Below are positions 24,884 to 33,151 of a stretch of DNA of 64,000 bases, piece by piece. Made by a program: the position numbers and the translations under genes. The notes under the pieces are model-generated. The model was not told the origin of the DNA, ran no database searches, and saw only the letters and a list, made by a program, of their open reading frames with translations. Origin of the DNA: Paraplanobispora takensis (GTDB lineage Bacteria; Actinomycetota; Actinomycetes; Streptosporangiales; Streptosporangiaceae); NCBI RefSeq assembly GCF_016863195.1, contig NZ_BOOK01000030.1, positions 1-64,000 on the forward strand, written 5' to 3'. Every line of letters begins with the position of its first letter. The first letter of the stretch is position 1.

Positions 24884-26193
24884 CGCTGAGGGTCGTCGAG
24901 CCCCTGACCCCGCAGCGGGAGGCGGCGGCGGTGGTCGCCGGCGTGCTGGCCGACCTGCCGCGCCATCGCGGCGTGGTCGTCGACTCCCCGCCGGGCGCGG
25001 GCAAGTCCACGCTGGTGGTCAGGGCCGCCGGGCACATCGCGGAGACCGGCGAGCCGCTGATGATCGTCGCGCAGACCAACGAGCAGGTCGACGACCTGGT
25101 GGAGCGGCTGGCGACCGAGCACCCCGGCCTGACGGTCGGCCGCCTGTCGGCGAGCGGGTACCTCACCCCCCAGCGGATCCTCGCCCACTCCAACGTCTCG
25201 GTGGCGACCAAGCTGCCCGACCTGGGCGACCCGGCGGTGGTGATCGCCACGGCGGACAAGTGGGCCTGGATCGGCGACCGGGTCTGGCCGTGGGCGATCG
25301 TCGACGAGGCCTACCAGATGCGTTCGGACAAGCTGCTGCGCATCGCCTCGCTGTTCGAGCGGTCGCTGTTCGTGGGCGACCCCGGGCAGCTGGACCCGTT
25401 CTCGATCGTCGACGGCGACCGCTGGGCGGGCCTGTCGTGGGACCCGGTGCAGAGCGCCGTCTCGGTGCTGCTGCGGCACAACCCGGACCTGCCGGTGCAC
25501 CGGCTGCCGGTCTCCTGGCGGCTGCCCGCCTCGGCGGGGCCGGTGGTCTCGGAGGCGTTCTACCCCTTCACCGGGTTCCGCTCGGGGACCACGCACGCCG
25601 ACCGGGCGCTGGAGCTGACGGTCAACGGCATGCGCACCTCCTACGACCGGGCGCTGGAGGAGGCGGCCGCCTCGGGCTGGGCCCTGTACGAGCTGCCCAG
25701 CCGGCACACCGTGCGCACCGACGCCGAGGCGGTGCAGGCCGTGGCCCTGCTGGCCGTACGGCTGCTGCAGCGGGCCCCGGTGGCGCACTCCGAGCGCGGC
25801 AGCCACCGGGTCACGGCCGACCGGATCGCGATCGGCGCGGCCCACCGCGACCAGGTGGCGGCCATCCGCGCGGCCGGGGTGCCGCCGGAGATCACGGTGG
25901 ACACGGCCAACCGCCTCCAGGGCCGGGAGTACGACGTGACGATCGTGCTGCACCCGCTGTCCGGGCGGCGCGACGCCACCGCCTTCCACCTGGAGTCGGG
26001 GCGGCTGTGCGTGCTCACCTCCCGGCACCGGCACGCGTGCATCGTGGTGGCGCGGGCGGGGATCCCCGAGCTGCTGGACGCCCACCCCTCGGCCGAGCCG
26101 GTCCAGCTGGGCGTGCCGGTGAAGTTCCCCGACGGCTGGGAGGCCAACCAGTCCGTCCTGGCCCACCTGGCCCGGCACCGCGTGACGCCCTGA
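24880..26193 (+). CDS. SF1 (UPF1/DNA2-like) helicase ATPase
   Basis: This 437-residue P-loop protein carries helicase superfamily 1 motifs in order: Walker A SPPGAGKST (36-44), Walker B AIVDEAY (139-145), motif III LFVGDPGQLDPF (163-174), a VSWRLP segment (211-216), the motif V region DTANRLQGREYDVTIVL, and a motif VI-like region with basic residues CVLTSRHRHACIVV. This is the UPF1/DNA2 branch, here reduced almost to the motor core. Start ATG 24880 has AGGAGG at ideal spacing. It is the last gene of the operon with the Fe-S nuclease, so together they resemble a Dna2 split over several polypeptides. The convergent MmyB gene ends 70 bases downstream. Confidence 0.85.
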   Translation: MTLRVVEPLTPQREAAAVVAGVLADLPRHRGVVVDSPPGAGKSTLVVRAAGHIAETGEPLMIVAQTNEQVDDLVERLATEHPGLTVGRLSASGYLTPQRILAHSNVSVATKLPDLGDPAVVIATADKWAWIGDRVWPWAIVDEAYQMRSDKLLRIASLFERSLFVGDPGQLDPFSIVDGDRWAGLSWDPVQSAVSVLLRHNPDLPVHRLPVSWRLPASAGPVVSEAFYPFTGFRSGTTHADRALELTVNGMRTSYDRALEEAAASGWALYELPSRHTVRTDAEAVQAVALLAVRLLQRAPVAHSERGSHRVTADRIAIGAAHRDQVAAIRAAGVPPEITVDTANRLQGREYDVTIVLHPLSGRRDATAFHLESGRLCVLTSRHRHACIVVARAGIPELLDAHPSAEPVQLGVPVKFPDGWEANQSVLAHLARHRVTP

Positions 26194-26263
26194 GCCCCGG
26201 GGCCGGACTCTCACCCGGTCACGGCGGCTCGGCCGTACGCGGGCTCCGGCGGGCCGTGCCGGC

Positions 26264-27322
26264 TCAGTGGACGTGATCGACCGCCGGGACCTCGGGGTGG
26301 GCCATCAGCCACGCGATGCGCTCGCGGCTGTCGTCGTCGACGGGGGTGTAGACCACCATGCGCGCCTCCGGCGGCGAGGTCAGGGCCATGCTCGTCGAGA
26401 CGGTGCGGATCAGCCCGGCGGCGCTGTGCTGGAAGATCTTCATACGGCTGCCGGGCCTGGCCACGTCGTGGGTGGCCCACATCCGGGCGAACTCGGGGCT
26501 GGCGGCCGACAGGCGGCGGACCAGGTCGGTCCAGGCGGGTTCACCGAGGTGACGGCCGAACCCGGCACGCAGGGTGGCCACCATCTGCGGCAGCTCCTCC
26601 TCCCGGTTGACCACCGGGGTGCAGCAGTCGCGGGAGACGAACAGCTGCCAGAGCGCGTTGCGGGTGATGAGCGGCTGCGTCGTCAGGATGGGGAACAACC
26701 GATCGTAGGCGGCGTTCCAGGCCAGCACGTCGTAACGGGCGTTGTAGACCACGGCGGGGATCGGGTCGAGCTGGTCGAGGATGACCTGCGTCTCGGGCTC
26801 CAGCACGCGGCATCCCCCGGCGTCGGTCACCTGGGGGACGTCGGCGAGCCGGTAGAGGTGCTCGTGCTCGGCCTGGTCCAGCCCCAGGGTGCGGGAGATC
26901 GCGTCGAGCACCTGCACGCTGACGTTGATCGGCCGTCCCTGCTCCAGCCAGGTGTACCAGGTGACGCCGACCCCGGCGAGCTGGGCGACCTCCTCACGGC
27001 GCAGTCCGGGCGTACGGCGGCGCAGCCCCGGCGGCAGGCCGACGTCGGCCGGGGTGATGCGCTCGCGGCGGCTGCGCAGGAAGGCCGCCAGTTCGGTACG
27101 GCGGCGCGCCCGCAACCGGTCCGCCGGCGGGTTCCGGGCCCCCTCCTCCACCGGCCGGCGCCCGGCGCCAGGGGCAGGCGCCTCCGGCCGGTCCGCCGGC
27201 GGGTTCCCGGCCCCGGCCCCCGCCGTCTCCCGGCTTCCGGTCCCGGCCTCCGGCCTGCGGGTGCGCGGCCGGGCGGCGGACGGGCCGGTTGCGTCGCGGG
27301 CGTCCGGCTGGATCACGGTCAT
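26264..27322 (-). CDS. MmyB-like helix-turn-helix regulator
   Basis: This 352-residue regulator has a Cro/XRE-type helix-turn-helix (RRTPGLRREEVAQLAGVGVTWYTWLEQGR) followed by an MmyB-like ligand-binding domain (PAVVYNARYDVLAWNAAYDRLF). About 70 extra Pro/Ala/Arg-rich residues precede RTELAAFLRSRRERITP, where relatives usually begin. This extension contains an internal DNA repeat (GGTCCGCCGGCGGGTTCC twice), so the true start may be GTG 27151. It is divergent from an MFS gene with a perfect operator-like inverted repeat between, the usual arrangement for this family. Confidence 0.87.
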   Translation of the reverse strand: MTVIQPDARDATGPSAARPRTRRPEAGTGSRETAGAGAGNPPADRPEAPAPGAGRRPVEEGARNPPADRLRARRRTELAAFLRSRRERITPADVGLPPGLRRRTPGLRREEVAQLAGVGVTWYTWLEQGRPINVSVQVLDAISRTLGLDQAEHEHLYRLADVPQVTDAGGCRVLEPETQVILDQLDPIPAVVYNARYDVLAWNAAYDRLFPILTTQPLITRNALWQLFVSRDCCTPVVNREEELPQMVATLRAGFGRHLGEPAWTDLVRRLSAASPEFARMWATHDVARPGSRMKIFQHSAAGLIRTVSTSMALTSPPEARMVVYTPVDDDSRERIAWLMAHPEVPAVDHVH

Positions 27323-27352
27323 CGCTCCATGCTGGCCGACAGGCGGCCGGCG

Positions 27353-27367
27353 TGCCAGGTGCTGGCA
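27353..27367. promoter_or_regulatory. Perfect inverted repeat between MmyB and MFS genes
   Basis: TGCCAG (27353-27358) and CTGGCA (27362-27367) are perfect arms around GTG. The repeat is near the middle of the 101-base divergent region, where one site could control both genes. It is a strong operator candidate for the MmyB-like regulator. Confidence 0.6.
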
Positions 27368-27423
27368 GTACCAGGATCGGCAGGCTCTCACCACCCGTAT
27401 CCGCCCGGCCCCAGGCTCGTCCC

Positions 27424-28800
27424 ATGACCACGATCTCCGCCCCCGCCGGGGCTCCCCCGGCGCTGCGCCCGCCATGGCTGCTGACGATCCTCCTGACCGG
27501 GCAGTTCATGGCCATCCTCGACGTCTCCATCGTCAACGTCGCCTCCCCGGTGATCCGTTCCGACCTCGGCGCGTCCGGATCGGGACTCCAAATGATCATT
27601 TCCGGTTACACGGTCGCCTACGCCATGCTGCTGATCACCGGTGCCCGGCTCGGCGGCCGGCACGGCGGGCGGCGGCTGTTCCTGTCCGGGCTGGCGCTGT
27701 TCACCGCCGCCTCGCTCGCCTGCGGCCTGGCCGCCTCCGCCGGGCAGCTGATCGCCTTCCGGCTGCTGCAGGGGGCCGGGTCGGCGCTGATGGTGCCGCA
27801 GGTGCTGAGCCTGATCCAGACGAACTTCGCCGGGGCGGCCAGGGCGCGGGCGCTCAGCCTCTACGCCACCGTGATCTCCGGGGCCGCGATCGTCGGCCAG
27901 GTGCTGGGCGGCGTCCTGGTCTCCGCCGACCTGTTCGGCACCGCCTGGCGGCCGGTGTTCCTGGTGAACGTGCCGATCGGCCTGGCCCTGCTCGTGGCCG
28001 GGGCACGGCTGCTGCCCGACGCCGGGCCGCGCGCCGGCCGCGCGCTGGACGTCCCGGGGATCGTCACGCTCTCGCTGGCGGTGAGCCTGCTGGTGGTGCC
28101 CCTGGTGCTGGGTCACGAGCAGGACTGGCCGCTGTGGGGCTGGGCGGCGATGGCCGCGAGCGCGGTCTTCGCCGGGATCTTCATGCTGGTGGAGCGGCGG
28201 GCCGCCGCCCCGCTGGTGCCGGCGCGGGTGCTCGGCGCGCCCGGGGTCGTCCCGTCCGCGCTGGCCGTCTTCGGGGCGATGGCGACCTACGGCGGCTTCC
28301 TGTTCTGCGTCGCGCTGCACCTGCAGGGCCGGCTGGGCGCCGACCCGGTCGAGGCGGGGCTGACGTTCCTGCCCGCGGCGGTGGCTTTCGCGGCTGTCAG
28401 CCTCAACTGGCAGCGGCTGCCCGAGCGGCTGCGGCGGCGGATGATCGTCGTGTCGTTCAGCGTGGCCGCGCTCGGCTACCTGCTGCTGGCGCCCGCGCTG
28501 GAGAGCGGGCAGCGGCCGCTGACGGCCCTGGCCCTGGCGGTGACGGGGGCGGGCCTGGGCGGGACGTTCAGCCCGGTGCTCGCGGTGGCCCTCACCCACG
28601 TCGACCCGGCCGACGCCCCCGACGCCAGCGGGCTGTTCGTGATGGTGACCCAGCTCGGCCAGGTGGTGGGAGTGGCCACGTTCGGCACCCTGTACCTGGG
28701 CGGAGGGTCGGCCGCCGCCACCGCCGCCGCGCTGGCGGTCACGGCCCTGGCCGCGGGGGCGTGCGCGCTGCCCCTGCTGCGGGTACGGCTCCCGCGCTGA
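27424..28800 (+). CDS. MFS transporter, DHA2 drug exporter type
   Basis: This 458-residue exporter has about 14 hydrophobic helices. The first helix FMAILDVSIVNVASPVI carries the DHA2 motif with its membrane aspartate, and the MFS loop motif reads GARLGGRHGGRR. It is divergent from an MmyB-like regulator, which probably represses it. Substrate unknown, likely a toxic small molecule. The stop codon lies inside a perfect 12-bp hairpin. Confidence 0.88.
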   Translation: MTTISAPAGAPPALRPPWLLTILLTGQFMAILDVSIVNVASPVIRSDLGASGSGLQMIISGYTVAYAMLLITGARLGGRHGGRRLFLSGLALFTAASLACGLAASAGQLIAFRLLQGAGSALMVPQVLSLIQTNFAGAARARALSLYATVISGAAIVGQVLGGVLVSADLFGTAWRPVFLVNVPIGLALLVAGARLLPDAGPRAGRALDVPGIVTLSLAVSLLVVPLVLGHEQDWPLWGWAAMAASAVFAGIFMLVERRAAAPLVPARVLGAPGVVPSALAVFGAMATYGGFLFCVALHLQGRLGADPVEAGLTFLPAAVAFAAVSLNWQRLPERLRRRMIVVSFSVAALGYLLLAPALESGQRPLTALALAVTGAGLGGTFSPVLAVALTHVDPADAPDASGLFVMVTQLGQVVGVATFGTLYLGGGSAAATAAALAVTALAAGACALPLLRVRLPR

Positions 28801-28811
28801 GCCGTACCCGC
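28779..28811. terminator. Bidirectional hairpin over the MFS stop codon
   Basis: GCGGGTACGGCT (28779-28790) and AGCCGTACCCGC (28800-28811) are perfect 12-bp arms with a 9-base loop. The TGA stop is at the loop edge. The convergent acetyltransferase gene ends nine bases further on, so the hairpin serves both directions. Confidence 0.65.
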
Positions 28812-28819
28812 GGCCGGGG

Positions 28820-29776
28820 TCAGACCGTGCGGCGCCAGACGTCGATGGCCAGCACCTGGCGCATGCCCACCGACAGGTAGAGGTCGAGCGCGGGGGTGCT
28901 GTTGTTGGCGTCGACGTGCAGGTAGGTGCCGGCCCGGCCGCGCCGCGCGTCGGCGGCGAACGCCGTACGGAGCATGAACCGGCCCAGGCCCCGGCCACGG
29001 AAGGCGGGCAGGACGGCGAGCTGGCGGACGTATCCGCAGTTCTCGTCCCCGGCGAACATGTCGGTGCCGAGCAGCATCGCCGCGGGCTCGCCGCCGACCC
29101 GGGCCACCAGCAGCTGCGACCAGTCGGTGCTGCTGGAGGAGTCGAGGTCGGCGAACCACTCCTCGAAGCCCTTCGGGGTGAAGCCGAAGTGGTCGGCGAA
29201 GCCCGCCTGCTGGACCGCGTGGCCCTGGCGGCGCGCCTCCTCGCCGAGCCCGTCGTGCAGCGTCACGCCGCCGGGCGGGGCGGGCGCGGCGACCGTCCCC
29301 TCGTGGTCGACGAGCATCCGGATGAAGCTGGTGGCGGGGGCGAACCCGCGGGCGGCGGCCACGGCGCGCTTGCCGCTGTCCTCCCGGTACAGGCCGATGT
29401 CCACGACCGCGTGGTCGTGGCCGAGCTCCGCGGCGATCTGCGAGGCCCGTCCGGTCGCCGCGTCCCACAGGCGGTCGGTGAGGGAGCGGGCCTCGGGGTG
29501 GACCACCACGTCGATCTCCACGTTGGCGCTGCGGCCCTTGCGGCAGGCCCAGGCCCAGCCGACCAGCCGCCCGTCCTCGTCGTGGACGACCCAGCCGTCC
29601 CTGTCCTTGTCGAAGGCGGGCTCGTTGATCTGGTCGGCGACGTCCTCCAGGGTCATGTCCGCCTTGCCGATCACCTGCGTGTCGCACAGGGAGATCAGCT
29701 CGTAGATGGCCGTGACGTCCTGCGTCACGGGCCGCCGGGTGAGGTATCCGGCGGCGGTCGCGGTGGTGGTGTCCAT
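28820..29776 (-). CDS. Tandem GNAT acetyltransferase
   Basis: This 318-residue protein contains two GNAT-type halves. The C-terminal half has the acetyl-CoA motif RQLAVLPAFRGRGLGRFML (Q/RxxGxG/A) and a following YLHVDANNSTPALDLY, typical of active GNAT domains. The N-terminal half (GWVVHDEDGRLVGWAWA) is degenerate, with no RxxGxG loop. Layout and length are like mycothiol synthase relatives, but residues are not distinctive enough to assign that role. It is flanked by two MFS genes and has no clear operon partner. Confidence 0.8.
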   Translation of the reverse strand: MDTTTATAAGYLTRRPVTQDVTAIYELISLCDTQVIGKADMTLEDVADQINEPAFDKDRDGWVVHDEDGRLVGWAWACRKGRSANVEIDVVVHPEARSLTDRLWDAATGRASQIAAELGHDHAVVDIGLYREDSGKRAVAAARGFAPATSFIRMLVDHEGTVAAPAPPGGVTLHDGLGEEARRQGHAVQQAGFADHFGFTPKGFEEWFADLDSSSSTDWSQLLVARVGGEPAAMLLGTDMFAGDENCGYVRQLAVLPAFRGRGLGRFMLRTAFAADARRGRAGTYLHVDANNSTPALDLYLSVGMRQVLAIDVWRRTV

Positions 29777-29836
29777 GACGCCGAGTGTTCCCCGGCCGAC
29801 TTGCTTTCCGCTGGGTCGCCGCTTGGCGGTTGCCGC

Positions 29837-29859
29837 GGCCCCCGGCCGGGCCGGGGGCC
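29837..29859 (-). terminator. Hairpin after DHA2 exporter gene
   Basis: GGCCCCCGGC and GCCGGGGGCC are perfect 10-bp arms with a 3-base loop, 10 bases past the stop of the minus-strand exporter gene. It is very stable and well placed to end that transcript. Confidence 0.65.
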
Positions 29860-29869
29860 TGCCGGCGGC

Positions 29870-31462
29870 TCAGTCGAGGGCGGCCGGGACCGGGGTCTCG
29901 TCCTTGTCGTCCTGCCCGAAACCGCTGCGCAGCGGGATCTCCTTGATGAAGGCCGCCAGCAGCGGGACCAGGACGGCGAAGGGGATCGCCCACCAGAACA
30001 CGCTGGAGATGGAGGTCGCCAGCGACTCCAGGAAGCCGTTCAGGACGGGCGCCGGCAGCTCGTGCAGGGCGGCGGGGTCGAACTGGCCGCCGCCGGAGGC
30101 GAGCTTCTCCCCCGCGGGGCCGAGCTTGGCCGTCAGGTTGTCGCTGAGCTGGTGGTTGAAGACCGCGCCGAACAGCGAGACGCCGAACGAGCCGCCGATG
30201 GACCGGAAGAAGGTCGAGGAGCTGCTGGCCACGCCCAGGTCCTTCTGCTCCACGCTGTTCTGCGCGATGAGCATGGTCGTCTGCATCAGGAAGCCCATGC
30301 CCGCGCCGAGGACCGCGATGAAGACGCCGGTCTGCCAGGAGGGGGTGTCGACGTCCATCAGCGACAGCAGCCACATGCCGAGCGCCATGCCGGCGCCGCC
30401 GATGATCGGATAGATCTTGTACTTGCCGGTGGTGGTGATGGCGCGGCCGACGAACAGGGAGATCACCATGGCGGCGCCCATCATCGGCAGCATCAGCAGG
30501 CCGGAGTTGGTGGCCGAGGCGCCCTGGACGGTCTGCTGGAACAGCGGCAGGAAGTTGATCGCGCCGAACATGGCGAAGCCGAGCAGGAAGCCGACCAGGG
30601 AGATCAGCGTGAAGTTGCGGTTTCGGAACAGGGCCAGCGGCATGATCGGCTCGGCGGCGCGGCGCTCGACCGGGATGAACAGGGCCAGGGTCACCACGGC
30701 GAGGCCGATCAGGCCGAGGATCTGCGGCGAGCCCCAGTCGTACTCGTTGCCGCCCCAGGTGGTGACCAGGACCAGGGCGGTGATGCCGATCGACAGCAGG
30801 CCGGCGCCCAGCCAGTCGATGCGGTGCTCGGTGCGGTGCCTGGGCAGCTTCAGCTTCACCGCGAGCAGGGCCAGGGAGACGAACCCGATGGGCAGGTTCA
30901 CGTAGAAGGCCCAGCGCCAGTCGAGGTGGTCGGTGATGAAGCCGCCGACGAGCGGGCCGGCGATCATCGCCAGCGACATGACGCCCGCCATGATGCCCTG
31001 GTACTGGCCGCGCTCACGCGGCGGGACCAGGTCGCCGATGATGGCCATGGCGTTGACCATCAGGCCGCCCGCGCCCAGTCCCTGCAGCGCGCGGAAGGCG
31101 ATGAGCTGGGTCATGCCGCCGTCGGGACCGCCCAGCATCGGCGAGCCGGCCATGCCGCACAGCGCCGAGCCGATCATGAAGATGACGATGGAGGCCAGGA
31201 AGATGGTCTTCCGGCCGTACAGGTCGCCGATCTTGCCCCAGATGGGGGTGGAGACGGTGGTGCCCAGCACGTAGGCCGTCACCACCCAGGACAGGTGGGT
31301 CAGGCCGCCGAGCTCCGCCACGATGCGGGGCATGGCGGTGCCTACGATCATGTTGTCGAGCATGGCCAGGACTATCGCGAGCATCAGGCCCGGTAGCACT
31401 ACCATGACCTCACGTCGCCGTGCCGGCACGGCTTCGACCTGTGTCACGTGCTTCGCCCCCAT
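29870..31462 (-). CDS. MFS transporter, EmrB/QacA (DHA2) family
   Basis: This 530-residue multidrug exporter has 14 predicted helices. Family motifs are MLAIVLAMLDNMIVGTAMPRIV in helix 1, GKIGDLYGRKTIF after helix 2, and a motif C region (IAGPLVGGFITDHLDWRWAFYVNLPIG). The C-terminus holds a large extracytoplasmic loop between helices 13 and 14 (LTAKLGPAGEKLASGGGQFD). The divergent TetR gene and two palindromes between them indicate substrate-induced derepression. Confidence 0.92.
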   Translation of the reverse strand: MGAKHVTQVEAVPARRREVMVVLPGLMLAIVLAMLDNMIVGTAMPRIVAELGGLTHLSWVVTAYVLGTTVSTPIWGKIGDLYGRKTIFLASIVIFMIGSALCGMAGSPMLGGPDGGMTQLIAFRALQGLGAGGLMVNAMAIIGDLVPPRERGQYQGIMAGVMSLAMIAGPLVGGFITDHLDWRWAFYVNLPIGFVSLALLAVKLKLPRHRTEHRIDWLGAGLLSIGITALVLVTTWGGNEYDWGSPQILGLIGLAVVTLALFIPVERRAAEPIMPLALFRNRNFTLISLVGFLLGFAMFGAINFLPLFQQTVQGASATNSGLLMLPMMGAAMVISLFVGRAITTTGKYKIYPIIGGAGMALGMWLLSLMDVDTPSWQTGVFIAVLGAGMGFLMQTTMLIAQNSVEQKDLGVASSSSTFFRSIGGSFGVSLFGAVFNHQLSDNLTAKLGPAGEKLASGGGQFDPAALHELPAPVLNGFLESLATSISSVFWWAIPFAVLVPLLAAFIKEIPLRSGFGQDDKDETPVPAALD

Positions 31463-31504
31463 GAAGGATCCTGCTTACTGGATCTCAATTACTTGATCTT
31501 GATT

Positions 31505-31569
31505 ACTTGCCGACCGGCAAGTGTCGGATATGCTCGGAATGTAGGCCGGTCACTTACCGGCCGTCAAGT
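31505..31569. promoter_or_regulatory. Two TetR operators and promoter in divergent region
   Basis: A perfect 8-2-8 palindrome ACTTGCCG-AC-CGGCAAGT lies at 31505-31522, and a degenerate copy ACTTACCG-GC-CGTCAAGT at 31552-31569. Between them a promoter for tetR is plausible: TTGCCG (31507-31512), 16 bases, TATGCT (31529-31534). The first operator would cover the -35 box and the second the start of the transcript. The pair fits autorepression of tetR and repression of the exporter at 29870-31462. Confidence 0.7.
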
Positions 31570-31591
31570 AGATTTCGCCGTGAAGGAAACC

Positions 31592-32140
31592 ATGAGGGAT
31601 CAGGCCGACACCCGCACGCGGATCCAGGAGATCGCTCTGACGCTCTTCACCGAGCAGGGCTACGAGGCGACCTCGCTCCGCGAGATAGCCGAGTCCCTCG
31701 GCGTGACCAAGGCCGCCCTCTACTACCACTTCAGGACCAAGGACGACATCGTCGCCAGCCTGGCCGAGAAACGGCTGCACGCGGTCGAGGAGCTGCTCGC
31801 CTGGGCCGAGAGGCAGCCGCGCACCGAGGAGACCCGGCGCGAGCTGATCCGCCGCTACGCCGACGACCTGCACAGCGGGCGGCACCGCGAGATCATGCGC
31901 TTCTTCGAGCGCAACCAGACGGCGCTCAAGCACCATCCGGTCATGGGCAAGACCAGGGAGCGGATGTTCGACCTGATCACCTTCCTGGTGGAGCCCGCCG
32001 ACCCCGTCGCCACCCGGCTGAGGAACTCCATGGCCGTCTTCGCCCTGCACGCCGCCTCCTTCATCCTGGAGGAGGAGGTGCCGGAGGAGGAGCGCCGGGC
32101 CGCCGGCCTGGAGGTCGCCTTCGATCTGCTGCGGCGATGA
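31592..32140 (+). CDS. TetR family regulator of the divergent exporter
   Basis: This 182-residue TetR protein has the helix-turn-helix LREIAESLGVTKAALYYHFRTKDDIV (about 30-55) and a helical C-terminal domain. ATG 31592 is chosen for AAGGAA six bases upstream and because the helix 1 start (TRTRIQEIALTLFTEQGYEA) then falls at the usual distance; GTG 31580 is also possible. It is divergent from the EmrB/QacA exporter with two matching operators between. The stop overlaps a DUF4031 gene by four bases, so they form one operon. Confidence 0.9.
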   Translation: MRDQADTRTRIQEIALTLFTEQGYEATSLREIAESLGVTKAALYYHFRTKDDIVASLAEKRLHAVEELLAWAERQPRTEETRRELIRRYADDLHSGRHREIMRFFERNQTALKHHPVMGKTRERMFDLITFLVEPADPVATRLRNSMAVFALHAASFILEEEVPEEERRAAGLEVAFDLLRR

Positions 32141-32403
32141 GCGTCCTCATCGACCCGCCCGACTGGCCGGGCCCGCGCGGGCTGCTCTGGTCCCACTTGG
32201 TCAGCGACTCCTCCGTCGAGGAGCTGCACGCCTTCGCCGAGCTGCTGGGCGTTCCGCCCCGGGCCTTCGACCGCGACCACTACGACGTGCCCGAGACCGT
32301 CTACGAGCGCGCGCTCACACTGGGAGCCGAGGCCGTCTCCTCACGCGAGCTGGTCGCCCGGCTCATCGCCTCAGGCCTGCGAAGGCGCAAAACTCGTTCT
32401 TGA
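32137..32403 (+). CDS. DUF4031-type small protein
   Basis: This 88-residue protein matches the DUF4031 pattern: MSVLIDPPDWPGPRGLLWSH at the start, then a helix-rich body with LHAFAELLGVP, RAFDRDHYDVPE and a C-terminal RELVARLIASGLRRR. The biochemical role of the family is unknown to me. The start ATG overlaps the tetR stop (ATGA). It is therefore co-transcribed with the exporter regulator, which is an odd partner for it. Confidence 0.8.
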   Translation: MSVLIDPPDWPGPRGLLWSHLVSDSSVEELHAFAELLGVPPRAFDRDHYDVPETVYERALTLGAEAVSSRELVARLIASGLRRRKTRS

Positions 32404-32494
32404 GTCCCCCACATCTCGCATGGATCGCCTCCTCGGGGGCACGTGCCGCTAGGACGCAAGCTGAAAAACCACGCGAGACGTCATAGGGGACATC

Positions 32495-33040
32495 ATGCTC
32501 AACGGTAAGACGATCGCCTTCCTCGTGGCCCCCGAGGGCATCGAACAGGTGGAGCTCACCGAGCCGTGGAAGGCCGTACAGCAGGCGGGCGGGACACCCA
32601 AGCTGATCTCCACGCAGAGCGGCACGGTCCAGGCCTTCAACCACCTGGACAAGGCCGACCGCTTCCCGGTGGACGCCACCGTGGACGGGGTCTCGGCCGG
32701 GGAGTTCGACGGGCTGGTCCTGCCCGGCGGCGTCGCCAACCCCGATTTCCTGCGGACCGAGCCCGGCGCCGTGCAGTTCGTCAAGGACTTCTTCGACGCC
32801 GGCAAGCCCGTGGCCGCCATCTGCCACGCGCCCTGGACGCTGATCGAGGCCGACGTGGTGCGCGACCGTACGGTCACCTCCTGGCCGAGCCTGAAGACCG
32901 ACCTGCGCAACGCCGGTGCCACGTGGGTGGACCGGGAGGTCGTGGTCTGCACCGGAGGTTCCAGCCCCTTGATCACCAGCCGGAAGCCCGACGATCTCAA
33001 GGCGTTCTGCCAGGCCGCCGTGGACGCCTTCGCCCGGTGA
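32495..33040 (+). CDS. DJ-1/PfpI family protein
   Basis: This 181-residue protein of the DJ-1/PfpI superfamily has the nucleophile-elbow motif AAICHAPWTLIEA with cysteine C110 and histidine H111, and the glutamate E15 near the N-terminus that supports the cysteine. Relatives act as chaperones, glyoxalase-type deglycases or peptidases of stress response. Start ATG has AGGGGAC upstream. The 91 bases before it show no clear operator. It is followed by a GC-rich hairpin. Confidence 0.88.
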   Translation: MLNGKTIAFLVAPEGIEQVELTEPWKAVQQAGGTPKLISTQSGTVQAFNHLDKADRFPVDATVDGVSAGEFDGLVLPGGVANPDFLRTEPGAVQFVKDFFDAGKPVAAICHAPWTLIEADVVRDRTVTSWPSLKTDLRNAGATWVDREVVVCTGGSSPLITSRKPDDLKAFCQAAVDAFAR

Positions 33041-33046
33041 CGACGT

Positions 33047-33081
33047 CCCGGCCGGTGCGGGGCGCGCCCGCGCCGGCCGGG
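33047..33081 (+). terminator. Hairpin after DJ-1/PfpI gene
   Basis: CCCGGCCGG (33047-33055) pairs with CCGGCCGGG (33073-33081); the 17-base loop holds a further CGGG/CCCG pairing. It begins seven bases past the stop codon. Confidence 0.6.
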
Positions 33082-33151
33082 TCCGCCGCCGTCGCGCGGA
33101 CGGGAGACCGTCCCGAGTCCGGGGCTTCGAGACCCACCTGAGGAGAGAACT

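Noticed and set aside
24880-26193. Reading the operon as RecBCD or AddAB
   Set aside because: The helicase is UPF1/DNA2-like and only 437 residues, and the nuclease is a separate 366-residue protein. There is no large UvrD-type subunit or Chi-recognition domain.
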